A stretch of DNA of 64,000 nt. Origin: Yoonia sp. GTDB lineage: Bacteria > Pseudomonadota > Alphaproteobacteria > Rhodobacterales > Rhodobacteraceae. Where the stretch lies: positions 62,001 through 126,000 of the forward strand of contig JAQXEG010000009.1 of NCBI GenBank assembly GCA_029250945.1. The letters are read 5' to 3'. Below the pieces are notes generated by a model. The model did not search any database. It saw nothing but the letters and a program-made list of their open reading frames with translations, and was not told the DNA's origin. How positions within the stretch are numbered: the first letter of the stretch is position 1; each line of letters opens with the position of its first letter. Below are positions 38,099 to 47,540 of this stretch, piece after piece. Position numbers and translations under genes: made by a program.

Positions 38099-38122
38099 GG
38101 CCGCCTGCGCATGTGGGCGGCC
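38099..38122. terminator. Hairpin between convergent amtB and MmgE/PrpD genes
   Basis: A 7-bp perfect stem (GGCCGCC with GGCGGCC) with a 10-base loop lies in the 37-base gap between two convergent genes. Its position suits a two-way terminator. T-rich tails are weak on both sides. Confidence 0.6.
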
Positions 38123-38126
38123 TATT

Positions 38127-39383
38127 CTACATCAGCGCCGCAAGGGTCGGGCCAGCATTATGTCCCGCCAAGGCGCATTGGATTTCAGCGGCCCGCGCAC
38201 CGCCGATCAAAGCCGCCGCCTTGGCCATCACCTTATCCTGACGCACCGACAGCGATTGCGGCGCACGCAGATCGTGGCTTGCCGTGACAGTGCGCCCATC
38301 GGCATAGGTCACCCCCACAGTTGCGGCCGTCTCTGACACGGCGTCGTCAAAGACAATGGTCACCTTGTCACGCAACGCCACACTGGATGGGGGCAAGTTG
38401 AACGGCTCGGCAAAGCTGTTCAGATCGGCGGTATCCACACCGCTTGCGGCCATCGCAAGCACGGTGCCATAGCTGAACTTTGCGCCCAACCCAGTGTCCG
38501 GCGCGATCTGGTTGCAAACCGTGGCCCACCGCGGATTAGTGCGCACCGTGATGGTGGTGAGTCCGTCCATGTCGCAGGTCGAAAATGCCTCAAGTGCGGC
38601 GTGCAAACCGTGGCAACAGGCGTAAAATTTATGGCTGACATCCATCATGAACCAATCCTGCCCGATCCGGTCTAGGGCCGATATATCCGCAGCCCCCGCC
38701 GAAAGGTCGCCATATATCTCCGCCGCATCAGGGTTCGCCGTCACGGCGTTCTGGATCAGCAACGCGGCCTCGACCGCTGCTTGGGCGGCAAAACCTGCGT
38801 TCATCGGCTTGGCCATTGTGCCAAATTGCGCCTTCAGCCCGCCCGCACGCGACGCAACCAACCCGAACCCCATCCGCATCTGCTGCGCCGAAAGCCCCAG
38901 GATATATCCCGCCGCGGCAAACCCGCCAAACGCGCCAGCGGTTGCCGTCTGATGAAATCCAGCCTGATAATGCGACCGCCCCAGCCAAAGGCCGACCCGC
39001 ACCGCAACCTCTGCGCCAAGCAACGCTGGCAGCACGATGTCACCATCCCGATCATGCATCAGCGCCATAACCACCGGCAGGATTACAACCGACGGATGAC
39101 CGATATAGGCAAAATGCGTGTCATCATAATCCAGCGCATGTGACGTGGCCCCATTGATTTGGGCGGCATAGCCAACGGGATATAACTCACGCGCACCGAA
39201 CACTGGCGCGCACCCACCAGCGGTTGCCGCCGCCCGCGTTGCCCGCGCCACAGGTTCATCCGCGCCCGCAATCCCGCAAGCCATCCAATCAAGGATCGAC
39301 ATTTCCATGACCGCACGCGCATCGGGATCGGGCGTTGGGCCACTCGCCACTAAATCCGCGATCCGCCCAATCACATCAGCCAT
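38127..39383 (-). CDS. MmgE/PrpD family protein
   Basis: The 418-residue protein belongs to the family of 2-methylcitrate dehydratase, cis-aconitate decarboxylase and iminodisuccinate epimerase. Visible blocks are ILDWMACGIAGADEPVAR, INGATSHALDYDDTHFAYIGHPS, HQTATAGAFGGFAAAGYILGLS and FYACCHGLHAALEAF. It is a two-domain helical lyase-like enzyme; the substrate cannot be told. The [11 protein letters not shown] start follows AAAGGTG and overlaps the ratA stop by 8 bases, so the two are probably translated together. Confidence 0.9.
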   Translation of the reverse strand: MADVIGRIADLVASGPTPDPDARAVMEMSILDWMACGIAGADEPVARATRAAATAGGCAPVFGARELYPVGYAAQINGATSHALDYDDTHFAYIGHPSVVILPVVMALMHDRDGDIVLPALLGAEVAVRVGLWLGRSHYQAGFHQTATAGAFGGFAAAGYILGLSAQQMRMGFGLVASRAGGLKAQFGTMAKPMNAGFAAQAAVEAALLIQNAVTANPDAAEIYGDLSAGAADISALDRIGQDWFMMDVSHKFYACCHGLHAALEAFSTCDMDGLTTITVRTNPRWATVCNQIAPDTGLGAKFSYGTVLAMAASGVDTADLNSFAEPFNLPPSSVALRDKVTIVFDDAVSETAATVGVTYADGRTVTASHDLRAPQSLSVRQDKVMAKAAALIGGARAAEIQCALAGHNAGPTLAALM

Positions 39384-39819
39384 AAAGCACCTTTGCGCGG
39401 TCTTCGAATGATCGCACGATCCGCTGCATCGCCTCGTAGAAAAATATGCCAGCTGCGCCTTGTAACAATCTGTTTTTAAATTCAAAATCGACATCAAAGG
39501 AAACGTTGCAACCGCCTTCTGTGTCGCTGAACTGCCAGCAGCTTTCCATATATTTGAACGGGCCGTCCAGATAGGTGGTATCAATCCGTTTTTCATCCAC
39601 GCGCAGCAGAACACGGCTGCCGAATGTTTCGCGAAACACTTTGAACGAAACGACCAGATCGGCCAGCATTTCCACGTGATCCCCATGGTCCACCGTGGAC
39701 CTGATCCGCGCGGCCGCCGTCCATGGCAGAAACTTCGGATAGCTTTTTACATCTGCCACAAGCGCATACATCTGCTCTGCTGAGTAAGGCAGAAACTTTG
39801 TTTCGGAATGCGTGGTCAT
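39376..39819 (-). CDS. RatA/COQ10-like START-domain protein
   Basis: The 147-residue protein begins [33 protein letters not shown], the opening of the Coq10/RatA polyketide-cyclase family. It continues with [29 protein letters not shown] and ends [10 protein letters not shown]. Relatives bind ubiquinone-like lipids or ribosomes. The start has a GAAAGAAC upstream. The 85-base gap to hpt on the other strand holds both promoters. Confidence 0.9.
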   Translation of the reverse strand: MTTHSETKFLPYSAEQMYALVADVKSYPKFLPWTAAARIRSTVDHGDHVEMLADLVVSFKVFRETFGSRVLLRVDEKRIDTTYLDGPFKYMESCWQFSDTEGGCNVSFDVDFEFKNRLLQGAAGIFFYEAMQRIVRSFEDRAKVLYG

Positions 39820-39903
39820 ATTCGTTCTTTCGGCAGTGACTTCACCCACCGATGTCGTAGAATGGAGGTAGAAAATCAACCCTTTCGTCCACTTGGGGGC
39901 CAC

Positions 39904-40443
39904 ATGCCGCACGAACCTTATGTCATCGACACGATGATCAGCGCCAAATCCATAGCCGCACGGATCGAGGAATTGTCACGCGACATTCACGCTGAATTCA
40001 AAGGCACGGATAAACTGGTGGTCGTGGGCCTCCTGCGCGGCAGTTTTGTGTTCATCGCCGATCTGGTGCGCGAACTGGACCTACCCGTTGAGGTCGACTT
40101 CCTTGAGGCATCATCCTATGGCGACGGCATGGAAAGCAGTAGAGAGGTTCGCATTTTCAAAGACTTGCGCGGCGCAATTGAAGGACGCGATGTTTTGGTT
40201 GTTGAGGATATCATCGACACTGGTCACACACTGGCCCATGTGCACGACTATCTGATGACCAAGAAACCGGCCAAGATGAAATCAATCGCCTTGCTGGATA
40301 AACCCGCCCGCCGCGAGGTGGATTATAAACCCAATTGGATCGGATTTGAGATTCCCGATGAATTTGTTGTGGGCTACGGCATCGACTTTGCGCAACGTGA
40401 CCGGAACCTGCCCTATGTCGGAAAGGTACGGTTTACAGGCTGA
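39904..40443 (+). CDS. hpt: Hypoxanthine phosphoribosyltransferase
   Basis: The 179-residue purine-salvage enzyme has the PRPP-binding motif [16 protein letters not shown], the dipeptide loop [14 protein letters not shown] and the C-terminal [18 protein letters not shown]. It converts hypoxanthine or guanine and PRPP to IMP or [16 protein letters not shown] is preceded by GGGGGCC. It overlaps the next small gene by one base (TGATG). Confidence 0.95.
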   Translation: MPHEPYVIDTMISAKSIAARIEELSRDIHAEFKGTDKLVVVGLLRGSFVFIADLVRELDLPVEVDFLEASSYGDGMESSREVRIFKDLRGAIEGRDVLVVEDIIDTGHTLAHVHDYLMTKKPAKMKSIALLDKPARREVDYKPNWIGFEIPDEFVVGYGIDFAQRDRNLPYVGKVRFTG

Positions 40444-40616
40444 TGAACCTACGTTGGCTATTGATGGCGAAACGCTGGGCCCAAAACCCGCCCAGCATGG
40501 GCAAGATGAAATTTGTCGTGGCGATCGTGCTGCTTTGCATCGCTTTGTACGCAATTGAACGGATTTGGGGCTGGCCCGATTGGCTGACGCCAGATCGGGT
40601 CCAGCGCAGGTTCTAA
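40443..40616 (+). CDS. 57-residue single-span membrane protein
   Basis: An ATG overlapping the hpt stop (TGATG) opens a 57-codon frame starting [12 protein letters not shown]. It has a basic N-terminus (KRW, KMK), one membrane helix ([21 protein letters not shown]) and a short basic tail ending VQRRF. This resembles short proteins I recall beside hpt/lipA in other Rhodobacteraceae. No function is known to me. Its stop overlaps the convergent lipA stop by two bases. Confidence 0.8.
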   Translation: MNLRWLLMAKRWAQNPPSMGKMKFVVAIVLLCIALYAIERIWGWPDWLTPDRVQRRF

Positions 40617-41566
40617 GACTTGCCCAGCTTGGCCAATCGTGCGTCACGCAGCCGTGCGAAATCATCGCCCGCGTGATAAGATGACCGCGTCAACGGCGAT
40701 GCCGATACCATCAGGAACCCTTTGCCGAATGCGGCCTTTTCATAGCTGCTGAATTCCTCGGGCGTGACAAAGCGGTCAACGGCATGGTGTTTTGGCGTCG
40801 GTTGCAGATATTGCCCTATTGTCAGGAAATCAATGTTGGCGGCGCGCATATCTTCCATGACCTGAATGACCGATTGGCGGTCTTCGCCCAACCCAACCAT
40901 GATCCCCGATTTGGTGAACATGGACGGGTCCAATTCCTTGACCCGCAGCAACAGGCGCAGCGAATGGAAATACCGCGCACCAGGGCGCACCTCAGGGTAT
41001 AGGCCCGGCACGGTTTCAAGATTGTGGTTAAAGACATCAGGCTTCGCATCCACCACGATCTTGAGCACGTCATCGTCGCAGCGAATGAAATCGGGCGTCA
41101 GAATCTCGATTGTGGTGCTGGGTGATTGGCGGCGGATCGCGCGGATGGTCTGAGCGAAATGCGCCGCCCCCCCGTCCTCAATATCGTCGCGGTCCACAGA
41201 TGTGATGACAACGTGGTTCAAGCCCAGCTTTTTGACAGCATCGGCCACGCGGCCCGGTTCAAACACATCCAGATCCTCGGGCGGTTTGCCGGTTGCGATA
41301 TTACAGAAGGTACAGGCGCGCGTGCAAACCTCGCCCATGATCATCATTGTGGCGTGGCCTTGGGACCAGCATTCGCCAACGTTGGGACAGCCCGCCTCTT
41401 CACATACCGTCACCAGCTTATTCTCACGCATAATGTCGCGGGTCTGCTTGTAGCCTTCGGACGTGGGCGCCTTGACCCTGATCCAATCCGGCTTCTTGGG
41501 TTGGGCATTATCGGGGCGCTTGGCCTTTTCAGGGTGGCGTTGGGCAGGGATTTTCAAATCACGCAA
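40613..41566 (-). CDS. lipA: Lipoyl synthase
   Basis: The 317-residue radical-SAM enzyme inserts sulfur into octanoyl groups. Both iron-sulfur clusters are visible: C55, C60, C66 ([12 protein letters not shown]) for the auxiliary cluster and C81, C85, C88 (CTRACTFC) for the SAM cluster. The terminal serine ligand lies in [14 protein letters not shown]. The N-terminal extension [10 protein letters not shown] is normal for alphaproteobacteria. Confidence 0.97.
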   Translation of the reverse strand: MRDLKIPAQRHPEKAKRPDNAQPKKPDWIRVKAPTSEGYKQTRDIMRENKLVTVCEEAGCPNVGECWSQGHATMMIMGEVCTRACTFCNIATGKPPEDLDVFEPGRVADAVKKLGLNHVVITSVDRDDIEDGGAAHFAQTIRAIRRQSPSTTIEILTPDFIRCDDDVLKIVVDAKPDVFNHNLETVPGLYPEVRPGARYFHSLRLLLRVKELDPSMFTKSGIMVGLGEDRQSVIQVMEDMRAANIDFLTIGQYLQPTPKHHAVDRFVTPEEFSSYEKAAFGKGFLMVSASPLTRSSYHAGDDFARLRDARLAKLGKS

Positions 41567-41660
41567 AGGATATCCGATCTTGATCAGTTATCTCTAAACT
41601 AGTCCGGCAATGGCGCGGCTTCAACAGATGTCGTCGCAATGCGGCCATGTCAGCACTGCA

Positions 41661-42743
41661 TCACCCGATCATTTGGCTGGATTTGCCCAATTCGGAATAG
41701 TGACGGCCAAGCCGTTGTAGTGCGATCCGAAGTACAATCTTGCCCGATCATGCCGACCAACCCATTGCTTTTTCGATGCTTTCCAGCCCCTCCAGCAAAC
41801 AACAACAGCGATACGCCACATCCCCAAGGCCCGGACTGAGGGTGCGCAAGGCATCCTGCACACGTGCCAGCGCGTCAGCGGACGCCTTGGCAACATTGCC
41901 ACCGGGTTTGGATTGCAAAAACTGATCAAGCTCTGCGGCCAGAATGCTTCCCATTTTTGCTAGTTCATAATCCTCGCGCAGACATTCGCCCGCGCTGACC
42001 AGATCACGATCCAGAAATGGCTTGCCATCGCGGTCGCGCCGACGGGATAGACCGATCAACGGGCTTTCGAACGCTTGATACCGGCTGCGGCCCGTATCGC
42101 CTTCGATCGCGGGGATGTCCCATGCATCCGACGGGGCCAACAGCATCCGTGCCTCGGCAAAGCCAGAGGCTGCGTTTTCATCCTGTGCGGTCAACCGGCG
42201 CAAAGATGCACGGCCAAGATTGGTCACAAAGTACCGCACAATCCGGCCATCAGGCTCTGAGCATTTGATCAAGTCCTTCAGCGCCATGGCCTGCGCAATT
42301 TCGCGGTCCACAACAGCCGTGCGTAGCTGTTCACCCTGCGGTGTTTCGCGCACAATCACGGCCGTTTCAATGTCACGCGCCACCTCCATCACAGCACCGG
42401 GTTCGCACAGGCGGCGCAATACGCGCTTAGCCTCTTGATCAATCAGCGCCTGTGTCAGGGTAGTGTCCTGATCGGGCGATCCTTTCCAACGGTCAATTTT
42501 CATTGTCGTGGTTTCCTTGTCCACGCCAGACAAAGCACGAAGAGCATCATCAACCAGCGGATTGTCACGCCGACTTTCAAACCGGCGCACTTGGCGCAGG
42601 ATCGTTGACGGATAGCAGTTATTTTCACGCGCCAAAGCCCGGATCGACTAGCCGCGCTCAGTATGCGCAAGATAATGCAAGGCAGCGCGCGGCACCCACT
42701 CAGGTGCCTCGGACGTATGGATGGACCCGTTTGGTTCTGTCAT
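41661..42743 (-). pseudogene. DUF6456-like regulator (possibly GafA-like), two internal stops
   Basis: A single minus-strand frame runs from ATG at 42743 to TGA at 41661-41663. It is broken by TAG at 42648-42650 (codon 32) and TGA at 41748-41750. It reads WVPRAALHYLAHTERG, stop, SIRALARENNCYPSTILRQVRRFE (a helix-turn-helix), a long middle, then GLESIEKAMGWSA, stop, SGKIVLRIALQRLGRHYSEL. The segments join as one protein of about 358 residues. The second stop is probably CGA to TGA. From memory the family is DUF6456, which includes the gene transfer agent activator GafA. A shorter 5'-truncated product could still start at a TTG or internal ATG. Confidence 0.75.
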
Positions 42744-42977
42744 TTTCAAACCTCTGCATCACACAAATCGCGGACTACTACCGGAAAAATAGATTCGCAT
42801 TTAACAATTTCACCTCTGCAGTATTCCTTACCCAATGGTTAATTGTTTCCGACTAGGTTCACTATTGTTTCCAAAATCTAAATAATAATTAGAGACCTGT
42901 ACGCAGCCTGCACACATCGGGCAACACCACAGCGGCCCATGCCAAACTGATCCCAGATACTAGAACTGGGGAATGAA
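42744..42977. promoter_or_regulatory. Divergent intergenic region with 9-base direct repeats
   Basis: The AT-richer 234 bases lie between the two decayed regulator genes. They contain ATTGTTTCC twice (42842-42850 and 42864-42872), exactly 22 bases apart, and TTAACAAT at 42801. A small dyad CTAAAT-AATA-ATTAG begins near 42878. These may be binding sites of a regulator of one or both flanking genes. I see no open frame of note. Confidence 0.4.
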
Positions 42978-43270
42978 ATGCTTGATATTCAATCAAGTTT
43001 AGCGCGGCTGCAGCGCCCAAAAATCCTGATCAACGCCGCTCGCTTTGGGCTGGACGATTATACACGCGGCACACATCTGTCGCGTATATTGAAAATGATC
43101 CGGCCCCGAAACCGGGACCGGCCATTATGCAGCTGCTAGAAATAGAATACGGCCTGAACGAAGAGCGGCTCCAAAAGCGGTCCACCTATTTCGTAGCTCG
43201 CCATGTGGATGTCATGATCGCGCTCACGGCCGAGGCCCAAGCGTTACAGGCCTCCCAACGCGTTAGATAA
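42978..43270 (+). pseudogene. DUF6477-like small protein gene with a frameshift
   Basis: The ATG at 42978 reads MLDIQSSLARLQRPKILINA and on through DDYTRGTHLSRIL, then goes out of frame at about 43091. The next frame continues ENDPAPKPGPAIMQLLEIEYGLNEERLQKRS and ends QASQRVR at 43270. Restoring one G in ATATTGAAAAT joins them into about 97 residues of the DUF6477 pattern (small helical protein with the YxVARHVEVM-like motif, here YFVARHVDVMIAL). It lies head-to-head with the DUF6456-like gene, and its end overlaps the convergent mttB-like gene. Confidence 0.7.
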
Positions 43271-44813
43271 ACGCGTCAGGCATGCTCGCCTTTTTGTCGG
43301 CGACATAGGCACGCAGACGGGCTTCGATCTCTGGATCAAGGGCGGGCTGCTGATAGGTGTCGATCATCTTTTGCACCCGTAACGAGGCAAGAGCCTGCGT
43401 ATCGCGCGCGCCCTCTTCTTCCCATGTCTCATATGGCTTGTAGTCGAGCAGATCAGACCGCCAGAACGCCGTCTTGAAATTATCTTGGGTGTGCTGGCAG
43501 CCTAGATAGTGACCGCCTGGCCCCACTTCGGCAATTGCGCCCATCGCTTGCGCGTTCTCGGACATATCTACGCCCGCGGCAAAGTGGTGCAGCGTACCCA
43601 GCTGATCGGCATCCATCACGAACTTTTCAAACGACGCGACAAGCCCGCCTTCGAGCCACCCGCAAGAGTGCAGCATAAAGTTGACACCTGACAACAAACC
43701 CATGTTCAGGGAGTTTGCAGTCTCATAAGCAGCTTGCGCATCCGGCAGCTTGGACCCGCAGAACGACCCAGCAGAACGATATGGCAGCCCCAAACGGCGT
43801 GCCAGCTGGCCCGCACCATAGGTGATGTGTGATGTTTCCGGTGTGCCAAATGTCGGCGCGCCAGAGTTCATGTCGATGGACGTCACCATCGTGCCCATCA
43901 CAACAGGCGATCCCGGACGCACGATCTGGGAATAGGCCACACCCGCCAGAACCTCGGCCAACACTTGTGTCAGCGTGCCCGCCACGGACACAGGCGCCAT
44001 GGCCCCACCGACGATGAACGGGCTGATGATGCTGGCTTGGTTGTTTTCAGCAAACACCTCAAGCGCACCCATCATAATGCTGTCGAATGTCATCGGGCTG
44101 TTGATGTTAATGAGCGACGTCATGACAGTGTTTTGCTGCACGAACTCTTCGCCGAACAGAATGTTGCACATATCAATGCTGTCTTGGGCGCGTGATGGCT
44201 CGGTCACGGATCCCATGAACGGCTTGTCCGACAGGGTCATGTGGGCCAGCAGCATATCAAGGTGACGCTTGTTCACAGGCACATCAGTCGGCTCACACAC
44301 GGTGCCACCGGAATGGTGCAGCCACTTGGACATATAGCCAAGTTTCACGAACTTTTCGAAATCAGTCATTGTCGCATAACGACGGCCACCTTCGGCATCG
44401 CGCACAAACGGCGGGCCGTAAACAGGCGCGAGGACAAGGTTCTTGCCACCCACGACAACGTTCCGCTCTGGGTTACGCGCACATTGCGTATATTGCGACG
44501 GGGCCGTGGAACACAGCTTGCGAGCCAGACCACGTGGAATGCGCACACGTTCGCCTTCAACCTCGGCACCGGCTGCTTTCCATCTCTCAAGCGCTTCTGG
44601 GTTATCAACGAAAGCCACGCCAATCTCGGCCAACACGGTTTCGGCGTTTGCCTCGATCACCTCAAGGGCTGCGTCGTCCAGAACTTCGTAGTTGGGGATG
44701 TTACGCTCAATATACTTGGCGGTCTCAACGCTGACGGCTGTGCGTTCGGCGCGACGTGCGGCACCACCGCCACCACGGGCGCGACGGGTTGGTTTTGTGG
44801 CTGCTTCTGACAT
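43263..44813 (-). CDS. MttB-family (trimethylamine methyltransferase-like) protein, non-pyrrolysine
   Basis: The 516-residue protein starts MSEAATKPTRRARGGGGAARR and has the MttB TIM-barrel fold: NYEVLDDAALEVIEANAETVLAEIGV, PSQYTQCARNPERNVVVGG and the C-terminal GGHYLGCQHTQDNFKTAFWRS. The frame holds no internal TAG, so it is not a pyrrolysine enzyme; such relatives (MtgB type) demethylate glycine betaine or similar quaternary amines. No corrinoid protein gene lies in the window. It is probably cytoplasmic, in methylated-amine metabolism. Confidence 0.9.
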   Translation of the reverse strand: MSEAATKPTRRARGGGGAARRAERTAVSVETAKYIERNIPNYEVLDDAALEVIEANAETVLAEIGVAFVDNPEALERWKAAGAEVEGERVRIPRGLARKLCSTAPSQYTQCARNPERNVVVGGKNLVLAPVYGPPFVRDAEGGRRYATMTDFEKFVKLGYMSKWLHHSGGTVCEPTDVPVNKRHLDMLLAHMTLSDKPFMGSVTEPSRAQDSIDMCNILFGEEFVQQNTVMTSLININSPMTFDSIMMGALEVFAENNQASIISPFIVGGAMAPVSVAGTLTQVLAEVLAGVAYSQIVRPGSPVVMGTMVTSIDMNSGAPTFGTPETSHITYGAGQLARRLGLPYRSAGSFCGSKLPDAQAAYETANSLNMGLLSGVNFMLHSCGWLEGGLVASFEKFVMDADQLGTLHHFAAGVDMSENAQAMGAIAEVGPGGHYLGCQHTQDNFKTAFWRSDLLDYKPYETWEEEGARDTQALASLRVQKMIDTYQQPALDPEIEARLRAYVADKKASMPDAFI

Positions 44814-44971
44814 CTGAGATCCCCAAGAGTTGAATTGCTTGTGCGTGTTCTAACGACCTGCGCAGGCAGACCACCCATAATTAACGTCGCTTAAGATGCA
44901 AAAGCGACATTGGGGCAAAAGCGACATTGCACGGTCTTGCGCCCCTGCCCCCATCAGGGTTAAACCGCGCC

Positions 44972-46531
44972 ATGGATATACAGACACATGAACGCCTTCT
45001 GATCATCGACTTCGGCAGCCAAGTGACCCAGCTTATTGCGCGGCGCTTGCGGGAACTGAACGTCTATTGCGAAATTCACCCCTATCAGGTCGTGGATGAC
45101 GCGTTTCTTGCTGAATTTGCGCCAAAGGCCGTCATCTTTTCCGGTGGCCCCGATAGCGTCACCCGCGAAGGATCGCCCCGCGCACCGCAATCGGTGTTCG
45201 ACATGGGTGTGCCAATCCTAGGCATCTGCTACGGCCAGCAAACCATGATGCAGCAGCTTGGCGGCCAAGTGCTGTCAGGGCACGGCACCGCCGAATTTGG
45301 CCGCGCCTTCGTGACGCCGCAAAACAAATTGCCGCTGCTTGATGGCTGGTTTGCCGATGACAAAGAACAAGTCTGGATGAGCCACGGCGACCACGTATCC
45401 GAAATCGCACCCGGGTTTGAGGTGTATGGCACCTCGCCCAACGCACCATTCGCCATCACCGCAAACGTGTCGCGCAATTTCTATGCCGTGCAATTCCACC
45501 CAGAGGTGCACCACACGCCAAACGGTGCCAAATTGTACGAAAACTTCGTGAAAATGGCAGGTTTCACCGGTGATTGGACCATGGGCGCCTACCGAGAGGT
45601 TGCAATCCAAGCGATCCGTAACCAAGTCGGCGACAAGCAGGTGATATGTGGTCTGTCCGGCGGCGTCGATTCGTCCGTGGCCGCCGTTCTGATCCACGAG
45701 GCGATCGGTGACCAACTGACCTGCGTTTTCGTCGACCACGGCCTCTTGCGTCAAGGCGAGGCCGAAGAAGTCGTGACCATGTTCCGCGACAACTACAAAA
45801 TGAAGCTGATCCATGCCGACGAACAGGAATTGTTCTTGGGCCAACTCGACGGGCAATCGGACCCCGAAACCAAGCGCAAGATCATCGGCAAACTGTTCAT
45901 CGACGTGTTTCAGAAATACGCCAACGACATCGACGGTGCGGAATTTCTGGCCCAAGGGACGCTGTATCCCGATGTCATCGAATCCGTGTCATTCAGCGGT
46001 GGCCCATCTGTGACGATCAAAAGCCACCACAACGTTGGCGGCCTGCCAGAGAAAATGGGCCTGAAACTGGTCGAACCGCTGCGCGAATTGTTCAAGGACG
46101 AGGTGCGCGCGCTGGGTGTGGAACTTGGCCTGCCCAAGTCGTTCATCGGACGGCACCCGTTCCCTGGCCCCGGCCTTGCCATTCGTTGCCCCGGTGAAAT
46201 TACCCGCGAAAAGCTGGCGATCCTGCGCAAGGCGGACGCCGTTTATATCGACCAAATCCGCAAACACGGGCTGTATGATGATATCTGGCAGGCCTTTGTC
46301 GCGATTTTGCCCGTACGGACGGTTGGCGTTATGGGCGACGGGCGTACCTATGATTTCGCATGCGCATTGCGCGCTGTGACATCCGTTGATGGAATGACCG
46401 CGGATTACTATCCATTCAGCCACGAATTCCTCGGTGAAACCGCAACACGCATCATCAACGAGGTGGCGGGCATCAACCGCGTGACCTATGATATCACGTC
46501 AAAGCCACCCGGAACAATTGAATGGGAATAA
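44972..46531 (+). CDS. guaA: GMP synthase (glutamine-hydrolysing)
   Basis: The 519-residue enzyme has an N-terminal class I glutamine amidotransferase domain (nucleophile C86 in GICYGQQTM, His/Glu in QFHPEVHHT). The ATP pyrophosphatase domain has the P-loop [11 protein letters not shown], and the dimerisation domain ends [17 protein letters not shown]. It turns XMP into GMP. The [17 protein letters not shown] start matches the family; a longer frame upstream does not. Confidence 0.97.
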   Translation: MDIQTHERLLIIDFGSQVTQLIARRLRELNVYCEIHPYQVVDDAFLAEFAPKAVIFSGGPDSVTREGSPRAPQSVFDMGVPILGICYGQQTMMQQLGGQVLSGHGTAEFGRAFVTPQNKLPLLDGWFADDKEQVWMSHGDHVSEIAPGFEVYGTSPNAPFAITANVSRNFYAVQFHPEVHHTPNGAKLYENFVKMAGFTGDWTMGAYREVAIQAIRNQVGDKQVICGLSGGVDSSVAAVLIHEAIGDQLTCVFVDHGLLRQGEAEEVVTMFRDNYKMKLIHADEQELFLGQLDGQSDPETKRKIIGKLFIDVFQKYANDIDGAEFLAQGTLYPDVIESVSFSGGPSVTIKSHHNVGGLPEKMGLKLVEPLRELFKDEVRALGVELGLPKSFIGRHPFPGPGLAIRCPGEITREKLAILRKADAVYIDQIRKHGLYDDIWQAFVAILPVRTVGVMGDGRTYDFACALRAVTSVDGMTADYYPFSHEFLGETATRIINEVAGINRVTYDITSKPPGTIEWE

Positions 46532-46866
46532 GGTTATTTATTATAACCTTATTTACCGTTCCTCATGTCGCGGGCGCGCAAGATTTGACATGTTCGGGGC
46601 AAGATCCTGCGTGGGCGATAACAACGACGCAAACGCAGGCAACCTTTGTCTTCGACCGTATGTCCGAGATGGACATCATGCAGGATGATGTGGCGCTGCA
46701 CGCGGATCATACCCGCGCCATGACTCTAGTGGGACCACGCGATAGCGGCATTTTGATTACAACAACGTCGTCCTGTAACAATTTGGAATTGCAGGGAACT
46801 TATCTGACGCAGCGCGGCGAAAGCCTGATCATCCTATCGGGATGTTGCACCGTTCAACCGCGATAA
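46522..46866 (+). CDS. Small secreted hypothetical protein
   Basis: The 114-residue precursor overlaps the guaA end by 10 bases and starts [19 protein letters not shown], a clear signal peptide cut before QDLTCSG. The mature protein has cysteines in [16 protein letters not shown] and SGCC, giving probable disulfides. Similar COG3650-like periplasmic proteins occur after guaA in Rhodobacteraceae, as far as I recall. No enzymatic motif is seen. Its last bases overlap the end of a convergent broken gene. Confidence 0.75.
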   Translation: MGIRLFIITLFTVPHVAGAQDLTCSGQDPAWAITTTQTQATFVFDRMSEMDIMQDDVALHADHTRAMTLVGPRDSGILITTTSSCNNLELQGTYLTQRGESLIILSGCCTVQPR

Positions 46867-47455
46867 GCCTGCACCAATAATTCGGGTCCAAATTCACCAA
46901 CCGCACAGGTGGCGATATCTCTCCGCTGCCCGATCGCGAACCAATCGTCGCGGTCAGCCAGTGGTGCGGGCATCACAGGTCCGACCCGCAGCGGATTTCG
47001 CCCCCAATGAACGCCGGGAAACGAGTCTTCGTCAAGAAATTCGGTCAGCGATGTGGGCGCGATCCCTGCCCCCAGAAAAAGAACCCCACGATGCAATCCA
47101 CCTGCCGCTCAACATAACCGCGCAGCGTGACCTCTTCGGACCGGCGGGCGCGAATGGTGCGCAGTGCCACGTCAGCCACACCGTGCCGGACCTGCACCGC
47201 AAGCCCCAGCACGTGCGCCAATGCATAGGCGGCACCAGGCCGGTCGATCAGCAAAATCTCATTCGCGGAAGTGCAATAAGCCGCGCGTGATGACACGCCT
47301 TCATCCGCGCCGCACATGCCGGTGATCTGATCGACGACGCGCACGATTGGCATCTGGAAAAAGCTATTGCGCGCGGTTTAGGAAACCTTGTCGATATCAT
47401 TCGTGGCCACTGGCCCCGCTATCGCCACGGCTAAAATCGCCAAAAGAAACTTCAT
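46854..47455 (-). pseudogene. Secreted conserved protein gene, one stop plus one frameshift
   Basis: Reading leftwards from ATG 47455 (GGAGGG ribosome site) gives a signal peptide MKFLLAILAVAIAGPVA, then NDIDKVS and an in-frame TAA. The same frame goes on TARNSFFQMPIVRVVDQITGMCG up to VERQVDCIVG. At the CCCC of 47084-47087 it shifts; the next frame reads GVLFLGAGIAPTSLTEFLDE and ends [15 protein letters not shown]. Restoring a GAA or AAA codon and one G gives one protein of about 200 residues. I do not know its function; it resembles secreted proteins of Rhodobacteraceae. Confidence 0.75.
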
Positions 47456-47540
47456 TTTCCGCCCTCCGTTGATTGAACCACGTAGTACAGTGGTTGTAAG
47501 TTTCACCTAAACACGCTGATTTTGGCAAAGGGCCGTGCGC

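Noticed and set aside
41748-43270. Reading the TAG or TGA stops as pyrrolysine or selenocysteine codons because an MttB gene is next door
   Set aside because: The MttB-like gene has no in-frame TAG, and the stops fall in regulator genes together with plain frameshifts and TAA stops; decay is simpler.
45275-45955. A 226-codon frame antisense to guaA
   Set aside because: guaA is complete with all motifs on the other strand; the antisense frame shows no family features.
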